64,000 nt of DNA from Acuticoccus mangrovi (lineage in GTDB: Bacteria > Pseudomonadota > Alphaproteobacteria > Rhizobiales > Amorphaceae): the NCBI RefSeq assembly GCF_016411865.1, contig NZ_JAEKJA010000024.1:62001-126000 (forward strand), read 5' to 3'. Positions 30,037-38,972 of the stretch are shown here, one piece after another (the stretch's first letter is position 1; each line of letters starts with the position of its first letter). The notes beneath the pieces were generated by a model. That model was not told the DNA's origin, ran no database searches, and worked only from the letters and a program-made list of their open reading frames with translations. Position numbers and translations under genes: made by a program.

Positions 30037-31173
30037 CTACTCGACCAGCGTCCACTCGCCGTCGCGGATCTCGAGCATCCGGAAGGCGGTGAGGTCGAGG
30101 CCCATGTGGTCGTCCGGGCTCATGTTGACGACGCCGGCGGTGCCCATGAAGCCCGAGGTCTCCTCGATGGCGTCGCGGATCGCCACCGGATCGTCGGAAC
30201 CGGCCCGCTCGATGGCGCCGACGAGGATCATCAGCCCGTCATAGGCGTGACCGCCGAAGGTGGAGACGTCCTCGCCGGTGGCGTCCTCGTAGGTCGACTT
30301 GTAGCTCACCACCACGTCGCGCTGCGGATCGTCCGCGGGCAGGATGTCGGCGACGAGGAGGGCGGAGGCCGGCAGCCGCACGCCCTCGGCGGCGTCGCCG
30401 GCAAGGTCGATGAACGACTTCGAAGCCACGCCGTGGCTCTGGTAGAACGGCAGCTCGATGCCGAGCTGCTTGACGTTGCGCGTGACGATCGCCGGGCCCT
30501 GGCCGAAGCCGGGGTTCACGATCACCTCGAGCCCGTCGGTGTTCTTGATGTTGGTGAGCTGCGGCGTCATGTCCGAATCCTTCGGCCCGTAGCTCTCGTC
30601 GGCGACGATCTCGATGCCGTAGTTCCCCGCGACGTCGAGGCACTGCTCGCGCATCGACTTGCCGAACCCGCCGGTGCCGGAGATCAGCCCGACCTTCGAC
30701 ATGCCGCGCTGCTGGATGTCCTCGAAGATCTTCTCGCACGCCATCCGGTCGGTGTGCGGGGTCTTGAAGAGGTAGGGCTGGACCGGATCGATGATCACCA
30801 CGGCGCCGGCGAGCGAGATGAAGGGGATCTCGTAGTCGTCGAAGATCGGCGCCATCGCCATGGTGGTGCCGGTGGTGGAGCCGCCCACCATGGCGACGAT
30901 CTCGTCGTCCTCGACGAGGCGGGTCGCGAAGGTGCGCGCGTCGTTGGCGTTGCCGGCGCTGTCGTAGACGATCAGCTCCAGCGGGCGCCCGAGCACGCCG
31001 CCGGCCTCGTTGATCTTGTCCACGTAGATTTCGAGCGTCTTCTTCTCGGGCTCGCCGAGGAAGGAGGCCGGCCCGGTCGCGGACAGCACGGCGCCGATCT
31101 TGATCGGATCCTGCGCGGCGGCGGGCATCGTCAGGCCGATCGCCGCGACCGCCGTCAAGAGTAGGTGTTTCAT
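30037..31173 (-). CDS. ABC transporter substrate-binding protein (Liv type)
   Basis: A 378-residue periplasmic binding protein. A cleavable signal peptide (MKHLLLTAVAAIGLTMPAAA) is followed by PIKIGAVLSATGPASFLGEP, the usual start of the mature Peripla_BP_6 fold, then MVGGSTTGTTMAMAPIFDD and FISLAGA near the ligand cleft. The ATG at 31173 has GGGAGGAAACTG upstream. It is the first transporter gene after paaN. In related loci binding proteins of this type recognise phenylacetate, benzoate or other aromatic acids; the ligand here is not provable from sequence. Confidence 0.9.
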   Translation of the reverse strand: MKHLLLTAVAAIGLTMPAAAQDPIKIGAVLSATGPASFLGEPEKKTLEIYVDKINEAGGVLGRPLELIVYDSAGNANDARTFATRLVEDDEIVAMVGGSTTGTTMAMAPIFDDYEIPFISLAGAVVIIDPVQPYLFKTPHTDRMACEKIFEDIQQRGMSKVGLISGTGGFGKSMREQCLDVAGNYGIEIVADESYGPKDSDMTPQLTNIKNTDGLEVIVNPGFGQGPAIVTRNVKQLGIELPFYQSHGVASKSFIDLAGDAAEGVRLPASALLVADILPADDPQRDVVVSYKSTYEDATGEDVSTFGGHAYDGLMILVGAIERAGSDDPVAIRDAIEETSGFMGTAGVVNMSPDDHMGLDLTAFRMLEIRDGEWTLVE

Positions 31174-31229
31174 CAGTTTCCTCCCGGGGTGGGGGCGACC
31201 GTCTTCCGCGGCTCGCCCTCGGGTGAGTG

Positions 31230-32888
31230 TTATGCGGGGACCGGCCGCCTGACGGTTGCCACCGAGAAGCGGTTGGTCACGAAAGCGAGATCGGTCAGCG
31301 TGGCGGTGCCGGCCGGGTTGAGCCCGGTCACGTGGTAGTCGGAGAAGGCGGCCGACTGGTTCACCAGGATCGGGCCGGTGAGGTTCACCGAAAGCGGCGC
31401 GCCGACCGCGGCGAAGGCGTCTTCCGCCGCCTCGATCACCGCCTCGTCGGTGGCGTAGAGGGCGGCGGTGATCGCACCCTTCTCGGCGACGGACTTCGCC
31501 GCGAGGGCGACCCCGTCCGCCGCATCCTTCACCGTCACCAGGAAGGCGACGGGGCCGAAGCACTCCTCGCGCCAGGCCTCGTCCGCGGCGTCGACGGCGA
31601 CGATCGCGGGCGTCGCGGTGCGCGCCTCGCCCGCCCCCTCGACCGGGGCCGACGGCCGGACGAGGCGCCCCTTGCCGCTCGCCTCGGCGACGCGCTTCAG
31701 CGTGGCCGGGTTCTGCACGGCGCCGAGCACCGCCATCGCCCGCGCGGTGTCGCCGAGAAGCTTGTCGAGCGCCTTGGCGATCCCCTCGCCGACCTCGTCG
31801 ACACTCTTGTGACCCTCGTCGGTGTCGATGCCGCCGGCCGGCACGAACAGGCTCTGCGGCGCGGTGCACATCTGACCCGAATAGAGCGACAGGCTCATGG
31901 CGAGATTGCCGCACATTCCCTTGAACGAGTCGGTGCCGGTGATCACCACCGGGTTCACCCCCGCCTCCTCGGTGAAGACCGGACGGCCGCGCGCGTGCGC
32001 CCTAACCGTCGCGCCGAAGGTGGCGGAGCCGGTGAAGTCGATCATGTCGACGTCGTCGCTGGCGATATAGTCCATCGTCACCGGATGGTCCGGATCGTCG
32101 GCGGCGAGCAGCACCACGTTCGGGTCGAAGCCCGCCTCGGCGAGCACCTCGCGGATCGTCTTCACGGTGATCGCGAGCGGCAGGATCGCCATCGGATGCG
32201 GCTTGACGATGGAGGCGTTGCCCGTCGCGAGGTTGGCGAAGAGGGCCGAATAGGAGTTCCACGTCGGAAAGGTGGAGCAGCCGATCACGAGGCCGACGCC
32301 GCGCGGGGCGATGCGGAACGTCTTCTCGAGCACCAGCGGCGGGTTCTTGCCCTGCGGCTTCTCCCAGCGCGCCGACGCGGGAACGGCGGTCATCGCCTCG
32401 TAGGCGTAGGCGACGGCCTCGAGGCCGCGGTCCTGCGCGTGGGCGCCGCCCGCCTGGAAGGCCATGATGAAGGACTGGCCGGTGGTGTGCATCACCGCGT
32501 TGGCCATCAGGAAGCTCTGCCGATTGAGCCGGTGGAGCGCCTCGAGGCAGACGCCGACGCGCTCCTCCACCGACGCCTTCGCCCACGACGTCGCGGCCGC
32601 GTTGGCCGCCTCGATCAGCGTCCCGGGAGCGGCCGTCGGATAGGTGATCGCGAGAGGCAGGCCATAGGGGCTCGCCTCGGCACCCGTCGTCCCCTCGCTC
32701 GGCTGGTCGAGCGGGAAGGTGGTGCCGAGCAGCGCCTTGAAAGCGGCCTCCCCCTCGTCCTTCGCGCTCTCGCCGTAGATCTTGCCGGAGGGCATCTCCG
32801 GATAGGCCGACCAGTAGCCGCGAGCGTGGATTTCGGAAACCGCACGCTCCAGCGTCTCGCGGTGCGACTCGAACAGCGCGCTCAACAC
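31230..32888 (-). CDS. paaN: Phenylacetic acid degradation protein PaaN (aldehyde dehydrogenase fold)
   Basis: A 552-residue member of the aldehyde dehydrogenase superfamily of the PaaN2 type, which lacks the MaoC hydratase domain of PaaZ. Visible motifs are ARGYWSAYPEMPS near the N-terminus, FTGSATFGATV (nucleotide site), TEEAGVNPVVI with the general-base Glu, and GQMCTAPQSLFV with the catalytic Cys. The frame extends to 32987, but GGGAGG at 32891-32896 points to GTG 32888 or TTG 32885 as the start, which also gives the family's usual length. It is divergent from paaGIK and heads the Liv-type transporter operon. Confidence 0.85.
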   Translation of the reverse strand: MLSALFESHRETLERAVSEIHARGYWSAYPEMPSGKIYGESAKDEGEAAFKALLGTTFPLDQPSEGTTGAEASPYGLPLAITYPTAAPGTLIEAANAAATSWAKASVEERVGVCLEALHRLNRQSFLMANAVMHTTGQSFIMAFQAGGAHAQDRGLEAVAYAYEAMTAVPASARWEKPQGKNPPLVLEKTFRIAPRGVGLVIGCSTFPTWNSYSALFANLATGNASIVKPHPMAILPLAITVKTIREVLAEAGFDPNVVLLAADDPDHPVTMDYIASDDVDMIDFTGSATFGATVRAHARGRPVFTEEAGVNPVVITGTDSFKGMCGNLAMSLSLYSGQMCTAPQSLFVPAGGIDTDEGHKSVDEVGEGIAKALDKLLGDTARAMAVLGAVQNPATLKRVAEASGKGRLVRPSAPVEGAGEARTATPAIVAVDAADEAWREECFGPVAFLVTVKDAADGVALAAKSVAEKGAITAALYATDEAVIEAAEDAFAAVGAPLSVNLTGPILVNQSAAFSDYHVTGLNPAGTATLTDLAFVTNRFSVATVRRPVPA

Positions 32889-32980
32889 ATCCTCCCAGCC
32901 CCCGTGGTCGATGGGACCGTTGGGGCGTTCGTGCCGTTTCGTGTTATCGCCCTCCGGAAATCTCGCTGTCTCGGAGCGCG

Positions 32981-33009
32981 TTGACAACCGCTTTGAGGCC
33001 TCAATAAGT
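32981..33009 (+). promoter_or_regulatory. Possible sigma70 promoter of paaGIK
   Basis: TTGACA at 32981-32986 followed after 17 bases by ATAAGT (33004-33009), 107 bases before the paaG start. The -35 box is perfect, the -10 box is poor. It lies in the divergent region shared with paaN. Confidence 0.35.
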
Positions 33010-33115
33010 TACGGAAATTCGATCTCGTCAAGCCTTCCTGTCACACGTTGGAAGCGACGAGCGTTCAAAAACAACCACAACGCGGCGGCGGAATGCCGGG
33101 CCAAAGGGGAGGCTG

Positions 33116-33937
33116 ATGGATACCGTCTTGACGGAACGGCGTGGCGCCGTTCTGCTCGTCCGACTGAATCGTCCGGACAAATTGAATTCCTTCAACGAGG
33201 CGATGCACGCCGATCTCGCGGCGGCGCTCGGCACCGTCGAGGACGATCCCACGATCCGTGCCGTCGTCCTCACCGGCACCGGCCGCGCCTTCTCGTCCGG
33301 TCAAGACCTCTCCGATCGCGTGCGCGCCGAAGGCGACCCGCCGCCCGATCTCGGCGATACTCTGGGGCGTCTCTATAACCCCCTGGTGCGCCGGCTGCGG
33401 TCGCTGCCCGCCCCCACCATCGCCGCCATCAACGGCGTCGCGGCCGGGGCCGGGCTCAACATCGCGCTCGCCTGCGACATCGCGGTCGCCGGTCGGTCGG
33501 CGGTGTTCCTGGAGCCCTTCGCCAATCTCGGACTCGTGCCGGACGCGGGCGGCACCTTCACCCTCCCCCGCGCCATCGGCGCGATGCGCGCCCGCGCCAT
33601 GGCGATGCTCGCCGAGAAGGTCGACGCCGAGACCGCCGAGCGCTGGGGCATGGTCTACCGCCTGTTCGACGACGACACCCTCGTCGACGATGCGGTCGCC
33701 CTCGCCGAGCGCCTCGCGAGGCTGCCCACCGACGGGCTGGTCGCCACCCGCCGCGCCTTCGAGGCCGGCGCCACCAACACGCTCGACGCCCAGCTCGACG
33801 TGGAGCGCGACGCCCAGCGTGCCGCCGGCCTCCATCCGGACTACGCCGAGGGGGTCGCGGCCTTCGTCGGCAAGCGCCGCCCCGCCTTCATCGGCCGAGG
33901 CCCGGCTTCATCTTCCGAGGGTAAGAGCGATGAGTGA
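33116..33937 (+). CDS. paaG: Enoyl-CoA hydratase/isomerase PaaG
   Basis: A 273-residue crotonase-fold enzyme, best matching 2-(1,2-epoxyphenyl)acetyl-CoA isomerase, which converts ring-epoxidised phenylacetyl-CoA to the oxepin. Motifs are GRAFSSGQDLSD, INGVAAGAGLNIALACDIAV and FANLGLVPDAGGTFTLPR, the last being typical of PaaG. ATG 33116 is preceded by GGGGAGG. Its end overlaps paaI by eight bases; paaK follows. A generic hydratase is possible, but the context supports PaaG. Confidence 0.87.
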   Translation: MDTVLTERRGAVLLVRLNRPDKLNSFNEAMHADLAAALGTVEDDPTIRAVVLTGTGRAFSSGQDLSDRVRAEGDPPPDLGDTLGRLYNPLVRRLRSLPAPTIAAINGVAAGAGLNIALACDIAVAGRSAVFLEPFANLGLVPDAGGTFTLPRAIGAMRARAMAMLAEKVDAETAERWGMVYRLFDDDTLVDDAVALAERLARLPTDGLVATRRAFEAGATNTLDAQLDVERDAQRAAGLHPDYAEGVAAFVGKRRPAFIGRGPASSSEGKSDE

Positions 33938-34367
33938 GATCGCCCGCCGCGCCGCCGACGTGATGTGGGCCGACGACCGCGCCTCCCAGGGGCTCGGCAT
34001 GCGCATCGTGGAGGTCGGCGACGGCACCGCCACCCTCGCGATGGCGGTGCGCGAGGACATGACCAACGGCCACGGCATGGCCCACGGCGGCTTCATCTTC
34101 ACCCTCGCCGATTCGGCCTTCGCCTTCGCCTGCAACTCCTCCGGCCAGCGCGCCGTCGCGAGCCAGTGCCAGGTCGCCTATCTGCGCCCCGCCATGCTGG
34201 GCGACACGCTCACCGCCCGCGCCGTGGAGCGCTTCAAGGAAGGGCGGCAGGGCATCACCGACGTCACCATCACGGACAGCTCCGGCGCCGTCGTCGCCGA
34301 GTTCCGCGGCTTCTCGCGCACCATCCCCGGCTCGCTGTTCGACACCAAGGACGAGACGAATGCTTGA
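33930..34367 (+). CDS. paaI: Hydroxyphenylacetyl-CoA thioesterase PaaI
   Basis: A 145-residue hotdog-fold thioesterase that hydrolyses stalled (hydroxy)phenylacetyl-CoA. The family pattern HGMAHGGFIFTLADSAFAFA is present, with the acidic residue in LADSA, then VAYLRPAMLGDTLTARA. Start at ATG 33930, eight bases inside paaG; its stop overlaps paaK, so the genes are translationally linked. Confidence 0.92.
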   Translation: MSEIARRAADVMWADDRASQGLGMRIVEVGDGTATLAMAVREDMTNGHGMAHGGFIFTLADSAFAFACNSSGQRAVASQCQVAYLRPAMLGDTLTARAVERFKEGRQGITDVTITDSSGAVVAEFRGFSRTIPGSLFDTKDETNA

Positions 34368-35670
34368 CCTTGCCCCCGATCGCGCCTCCCTGGACCCGAT
34401 CGAGATCGCGAGCCGCGACGAGATCGCCGCCCTCCAGCTCGAGCGGATGAAGTGGAGCCTCGCGCACGCCTACAACAACGTGCCCTTCTATAAGAGCGCG
34501 TTCGAGGCGGCGGGCGTCCACCCCGACGATCTGACCTCGCTCGACGACCTCAAGCGGTTCCCCTTCACCCGCAAGTCGGACCTGCGCGACCATTACCCGT
34601 TCGGCCTGTTCGCCGTGCCGCGCGAAAAGGTCGCCCGCATCCACGGCTCCTCCGGCACCACCGGGCGGCCGACGGTGGTGGGCTATACCAAGCGCGACAT
34701 CGAGACCTGGGCGTCGGTGATGGCCCGCTCCATCCGCGCCTCGGGCGGGCGGCCGGGCGACATGGTGCACGTCGCCTACGGCTACGGCCTCTTCACCGGC
34801 GGGCTCGGCGCGCACTACGGCGCGGAGGCCCTCGGCTGCACCGTGGTGCCGATGTCCGGCGGCATGACCGAGCGCCAGATCCAGCTCATCGGCGACTTCA
34901 AGCCCGACGTCATCATGGTGACGCCCTCCTATATGCTCGCGATCCTCGACCACTTCCGCGCCGAGGGGCTCGATCCGCGCGAGACCTCGCTGAAGGTGGG
35001 CATCTTCGGCGCCGAGCCGTGGACCAACGCGATGCGCGCCGAGATCGAGGAGGCGTTCGACATGCACGCCGTCGACATCTACGGCCTGTCGGAGGTGATG
35101 GGCCCGGGCGTCGCCAACGAGTGCGTCGAGACCAAGGACGGGCTGCACATCTGGGAGGACCACTTCTACCCGGAGGTGATCGACCCGGCGAGCGGCGCGC
35201 CGGTCGCCGACGGCGAGCTCGGTGAGCTCGTATTCACGAGCCTCACCAAGGAGGCGCTGCCGGTGATCCGCTACCGCACCGGCGACCTCACCCGCCTCAG
35301 CCCGGGCACCGCGCGCTCGATGCGTCGGATGGAGAAGATCACCGGCCGCGCCGACGACATGCTCATCATCCGCGGCGTCAACGTGTTCCCGACCCAGATC
35401 GAGGAGCAGATCCTGAAGCTCGAGGCTCTCGCGCCGCACTATCTCATCGAGGTGCATCGCGAGGGGCGGCTCGATACGCTCACCGTCCACGTCGAATGCC
35501 GCGGCGCGGAGGCGAGCGGACCGATCCGCGATGCCGCCGGGCGGGCGCTCGACGTCGCGGTGAAGAACACGGTGGGCATCTCGATCCGCACCCGCGTCGT
35601 CGACCCCGGCGCCATCGAGCGCTCGATGGGCAAGGCGAAGCGCGTGGTGGACCACCGGCCGAAGGACTGA
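34360..35670 (+). CDS. paaK: Phenylacetate-CoA ligase
   Basis: A 436-residue adenylate-forming ligase that activates phenylacetate to phenylacetyl-CoA with ATP. The P-loop SSGTTGRPTVVGYTKRD (near residue 95), YGYGLFTGGLGAHYGAEALG, DIYGLSEVMGPGVANEC and the C-terminal GRADDMLIIRGVNVFPTQIE are family signatures. Last gene of paaG-paaI-paaK. The epoxidase genes paaABCDE and paaZ are not in this window. Confidence 0.95.
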   Translation: MLDLAPDRASLDPIEIASRDEIAALQLERMKWSLAHAYNNVPFYKSAFEAAGVHPDDLTSLDDLKRFPFTRKSDLRDHYPFGLFAVPREKVARIHGSSGTTGRPTVVGYTKRDIETWASVMARSIRASGGRPGDMVHVAYGYGLFTGGLGAHYGAEALGCTVVPMSGGMTERQIQLIGDFKPDVIMVTPSYMLAILDHFRAEGLDPRETSLKVGIFGAEPWTNAMRAEIEEAFDMHAVDIYGLSEVMGPGVANECVETKDGLHIWEDHFYPEVIDPASGAPVADGELGELVFTSLTKEALPVIRYRTGDLTRLSPGTARSMRRMEKITGRADDMLIIRGVNVFPTQIEEQILKLEALAPHYLIEVHREGRLDTLTVHVECRGAEASGPIRDAAGRALDVAVKNTVGISIRTRVVDPGAIERSMGKAKRVVDHRPKD

Positions 35671-35769
35671 CGCGGCCGCCGGCAACTTGACGGACCCCGC
35701 CCCCCGGCGCACTTCTCCTCATGAGCCGCGGCCATCGTCGGCCGCGGCACGGAACCCGTGAAGTCCGCA

Positions 35770-36453
35770 ATGTCCCCACGCCTTGTCCTGTTCGACTGCG
35801 ACGGCACCCTCGTCGACAGCGCCGCCGTGATCATTGGCGCGATGCGCGCCGCCTTCGAGCGCCACGACCTCGCCCCGCCGACCACGGCGGAGATCCGCGG
35901 CATCATCGGCCTGTCGCTGCCGATCGCCATATCGAACCTCTGCGCCAAGCATCCCGACGCGCCGGTGGAGGCGATCACCGCCGCCTACCGGATCGCCTAC
36001 CGCGACACGACGGCGCGGGAGGCGGCGCAGGAGCCGCTGTTTCCCGGCACCGTCGACGCGCTCGCGAAGATCAACGACGACGACACCCTTCTCGGCGTCG
36101 TCACCGGCAAGTCGCGGGCGGGCCTGTCGCGCGTGCTCGCCGCCCACGGCCTCGCCGACCAGTTCGTCGTGAGCTTCACCGCCGACGACGCGGCCTCCAA
36201 GCCCTCCCCGGAGATGGTGGAGAAGGCGATCGCCGAGACCGGGGCCGACGTCGCCCGGACCGCCGTCATCGGCGACACCACCTTCGACATCGAGATGGCG
36301 GTCAACGCCGGCGTCCATCCGATCGGCGTCGCCTGGGGCTACCACGCGCCGGACCGGCTGACGGCGGCCGGCGCGAAGGCCATCGCCGGCACCATGGCCG
36401 ACCTGCCCGGCCTCGTCGCGAACCTCATGGGCGAGACCATCGGCCATGGCTGA
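35770..36453 (+). CDS. HAD-superfamily phosphatase, phosphoglycolate-phosphatase type
   Basis: A 227-residue HAD-IA hydrolase. Motif I is LVLFDCDGTLVDS, motif II lies around GVVTGKSRAGL, and motif IV is VIGDTTFDIEMAVNAG; a helical cap sits between motifs I and II. GTG 35758 four codons upstream is an alternative start. The substrate is unknown. The last eight bases overlap the ATP12 gene, an arrangement common in alphaproteobacteria. Confidence 0.87.
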   Translation: MSPRLVLFDCDGTLVDSAAVIIGAMRAAFERHDLAPPTTAEIRGIIGLSLPIAISNLCAKHPDAPVEAITAAYRIAYRDTTAREAAQEPLFPGTVDALAKINDDDTLLGVVTGKSRAGLSRVLAAHGLADQFVVSFTADDAASKPSPEMVEKAIAETGADVARTAVIGDTTFDIEMAVNAGVHPIGVAWGYHAPDRLTAAGAKAIAGTMADLPGLVANLMGETIGHG

Positions 36454-37171
36454 GGCGCCGCGCCCGCCGGAGCCCGCCGAGCCGATCCGCCGCTTCTATC
36501 GCGAGGCGAGCGTCGCCGATCACGCGGCCGGCGCCCGCATCCTCCTCGACGGGCGGCCGGTGCGCACCCCGGCGAAGGCGCATCTTGCCGCTCCCCGCCC
36601 CGTCGCCGAGCGCATCGCCGCGGAGTGGAACGCGCAGGGCGAGCACATTCTCCCCCTCACCATGCCGATGACGCGCCTCGTCAACACCGCGATCGACGGG
36701 GTCGGCGGCGCGGTGGAGGCGGTGCGCGAGGACATCGCCAAGATGGCCGGCAGCGACCTCGTGATGTACCGCGCCGACTGGCCGGCGGGCCTCGTCGCCG
36801 CGCAGAAGCAGCGCTGGGACCCGGTGGTCGCGAACGCCGAGGCGTTGTTCGGCGTCCGCATCGTCCTCGTCGAAGGGGTGATGCCGGTGAGCCAGGACGA
36901 GCGCCTCACCCTCGCCGTGCTCGACGCCCTGCCGCGCGATCCGCTCCCGCTCGCCGCCCTCCACCAGCTCACCACGCTGACCGGCAGCGCGCTCATCGCC
37001 CTCGCCGTCGCCCGCGGCACCCTCGGCTTCGACGAGGGGTGGATCGCCGCCCACGTCGACGAGGACTGGAACATCGCCGAGTGGGGCGAAGACGCCGAGG
37101 CCGCCCGCCGCCGCGCCCAGCGCCGCCGCGATGCGCAAGAGGCTGCCTTCGTGCTCGCCCCATCCGCTTGA
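36446..37171 (+). CDS. ATP12-family F1-ATPase assembly chaperone
   Basis: A 241-residue protein related to mitochondrial ATP12, which helps assemble the F1 alpha subunit. The pattern RRFYREASVADHAAGARILL, LDGRPVRTPAKAHLA, EWNAQGEHILPLTMPMTRLVNT and DLVMYRA is characteristic of bacterial members. It follows the HAD phosphatase with an eight-base overlap. The family occurs in alphaproteobacteria and mitochondria, which supports the taxonomic call. Confidence 0.9.
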   Translation: MAEAPRPPEPAEPIRRFYREASVADHAAGARILLDGRPVRTPAKAHLAAPRPVAERIAAEWNAQGEHILPLTMPMTRLVNTAIDGVGGAVEAVREDIAKMAGSDLVMYRADWPAGLVAAQKQRWDPVVANAEALFGVRIVLVEGVMPVSQDERLTLAVLDALPRDPLPLAALHQLTTLTGSALIALAVARGTLGFDEGWIAAHVDEDWNIAEWGEDAEAARRRAQRRRDAQEAAFVLAPSA

Positions 37172-37266
37172 GAGCGGCCGGGTCGCCCGATCGCCAAGGG
37201 TGAATTCGCGCGCAAAGGCCGATAATCTCACCCCTCAGACCCGTTCACCAATCAAGGCCACCTTGC

Positions 37267-38799
37267 ATGAAAGACGTCCTCATCGAGCTTGAGCGCCGCC
37301 GCGACGAGGCCCGCGCCGGCGGCGGAGAGCGCCGCATCGCCGCCCAGCACGAGCGCGGCAAGCTCACCGCGCGCGAGCGGCTCGAGGTGCTCCTCGACGA
37401 GGGCTCGTTCGAGGAGTTCGACATGTTCGTCGAGCACCGCTGCACCGATTTCGGCATGGCCGAGACCAAATATCCGGGCGACGGCGTGGTGACGGGCTGG
37501 GGCACCATCAACGGCCGCACGGTGTTCGTGTTCGCCAAGGACTTCACCGTGTTCGGCGGCTCGCTGTCGTGGACCCATGCCGAGAAGATCATGAAGGTCC
37601 AGGACATGGCGCTGCGCAACAAGGCGCCGATCATCGGCCTCTTCGACGCCGGCGGCGCGCGCATCCAGGAGGGCGTCGCCGCGCTCGGCGGCTACGGCGA
37701 GGTGTTCCAGCGCAACGTGCTCGCCTCGGGCGTCATCCCGCAGATCTCCGTCATCATGGGTCCGTGCGCCGGCGGCGACGTCTACTCGCCGGCGATGACC
37801 GACTTCATCTTCATGGTGCGCGGCTCGAGCTACATGTTCGTGACCGGCCCCGACGTGGTGAAGACCGTGACCAACGAGACGGTGACGGCCGAAGAGCTCG
37901 GCGGCGCCGACGTCCACACCACCCGCTCCTCCGTCGCCGACGGCGCCTACGACGACGACATCTCGGCGCTGATCGACGTACGCCGGCTCGTCGACCTATT
38001 GCCCGCCTCCAACATCACGCCCGCCCCGGTGCTCGACACCACCGATCCCTACGACCGGATCGAGATGTCGCTCGACACGCTGATTCCGGATTCGGCGACG
38101 GCGCCCTACGACATGAAGGAGCTCCTCGAAAAGGTCGCCGACGAGGGCGAGCTCTTCGAGATCCAGGCCGCCTACGCCAAGAACATCATCACCGCCTTCG
38201 GCCGCATCGAGGGCAAGACCGTGGGCTTCGTCGCCAACCAGCCGATGGTGCTCGCGGGCGTGCTCGACGCCGACGCCTCGCGCAAGGCGGCCCGCTTCGT
38301 GCGCTTCTGCGACGCCTTCTCGATCCCCATCGTGACCTTCGTCGACGTGCCGGGCTTCCTGCCGGGGACCGCCCAGGAATATGGCGGTCTCATCAAGCAC
38401 GGCGCCAAGCTCCTCTTCGCCTACGCCGAGGCGACGGTGCCCAAGGTCACCCTCATCACCCGCAAGGCCTATGGCGGCGCCTACGACGTGATGGCGTCGA
38501 AGCACCTGCGCGGCGACATGAACTACGCCTGGCCCACGGCCGAGATCGCGGTGATGGGTCCGAAGGGCGCCGCCGAGATCCTCTATCGCGCCGACCGAGA
38601 CGATCCGCAGCGCCTCGCCGAGCGCATCCACGAGTACGAGACGCGCTTCGCGAACCCGTTCGTCGCCGCCGAGCGCGGCTTCATCGACGAGGTGATCCTG
38701 CCTCATTCCACGCGCCGCCGCGTCGCCCGCGCCCTGCGCCTGCTGCAGGACAAGGACCTCGACAACCCGTGGCGAAAACACAACACGATCCCGCTTTGA
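37267..38799 (+). CDS. pccB: Propionyl-CoA carboxylase beta subunit
   Basis: A 510-residue carboxyltransferase subunit that transfers CO2 from biotin to propionyl-CoA. Two crotonase-like halves are visible: [19 protein letters not shown] with [15 protein letters not shown], and [23 protein letters not shown] followed by [14 protein letters not shown]. The extreme ends ([13 protein letters not shown] and [11 protein letters not shown]) are those of PccB. The biotin-carrying alpha subunit lies at 41786, three genes downstream. Valine and threonine breakdown encoded nearby generate its substrate. Confidence 0.93.
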   Translation: MKDVLIELERRRDEARAGGGERRIAAQHERGKLTARERLEVLLDEGSFEEFDMFVEHRCTDFGMAETKYPGDGVVTGWGTINGRTVFVFAKDFTVFGGSLSWTHAEKIMKVQDMALRNKAPIIGLFDAGGARIQEGVAALGGYGEVFQRNVLASGVIPQISVIMGPCAGGDVYSPAMTDFIFMVRGSSYMFVTGPDVVKTVTNETVTAEELGGADVHTTRSSVADGAYDDDISALIDVRRLVDLLPASNITPAPVLDTTDPYDRIEMSLDTLIPDSATAPYDMKELLEKVADEGELFEIQAAYAKNIITAFGRIEGKTVGFVANQPMVLAGVLDADASRKAARFVRFCDAFSIPIVTFVDVPGFLPGTAQEYGGLIKHGAKLLFAYAEATVPKVTLITRKAYGGAYDVMASKHLRGDMNYAWPTAEIAVMGPKGAAEILYRADRDDPQRLAERIHEYETRFANPFVAAERGFIDEVILPHSTRRRVARALRLLQDKDLDNPWRKHNTIPL

Positions 38800-38972
38800 T
38801 CCCCGTTTCGGAGACACAAACGATCCATTAATGTCTAGATCGCTTACTCTGGAGAAATAATGTAACGGCAACGACACAATCTCGTCGTAATTTTGCCGCA
38901 TCCGCGAACAGCGCGTTCCCCCGCCTTCGGCGTCGAGGCGCCGGGGGTGCGGATGCAACTGGGGTGGGGTCG

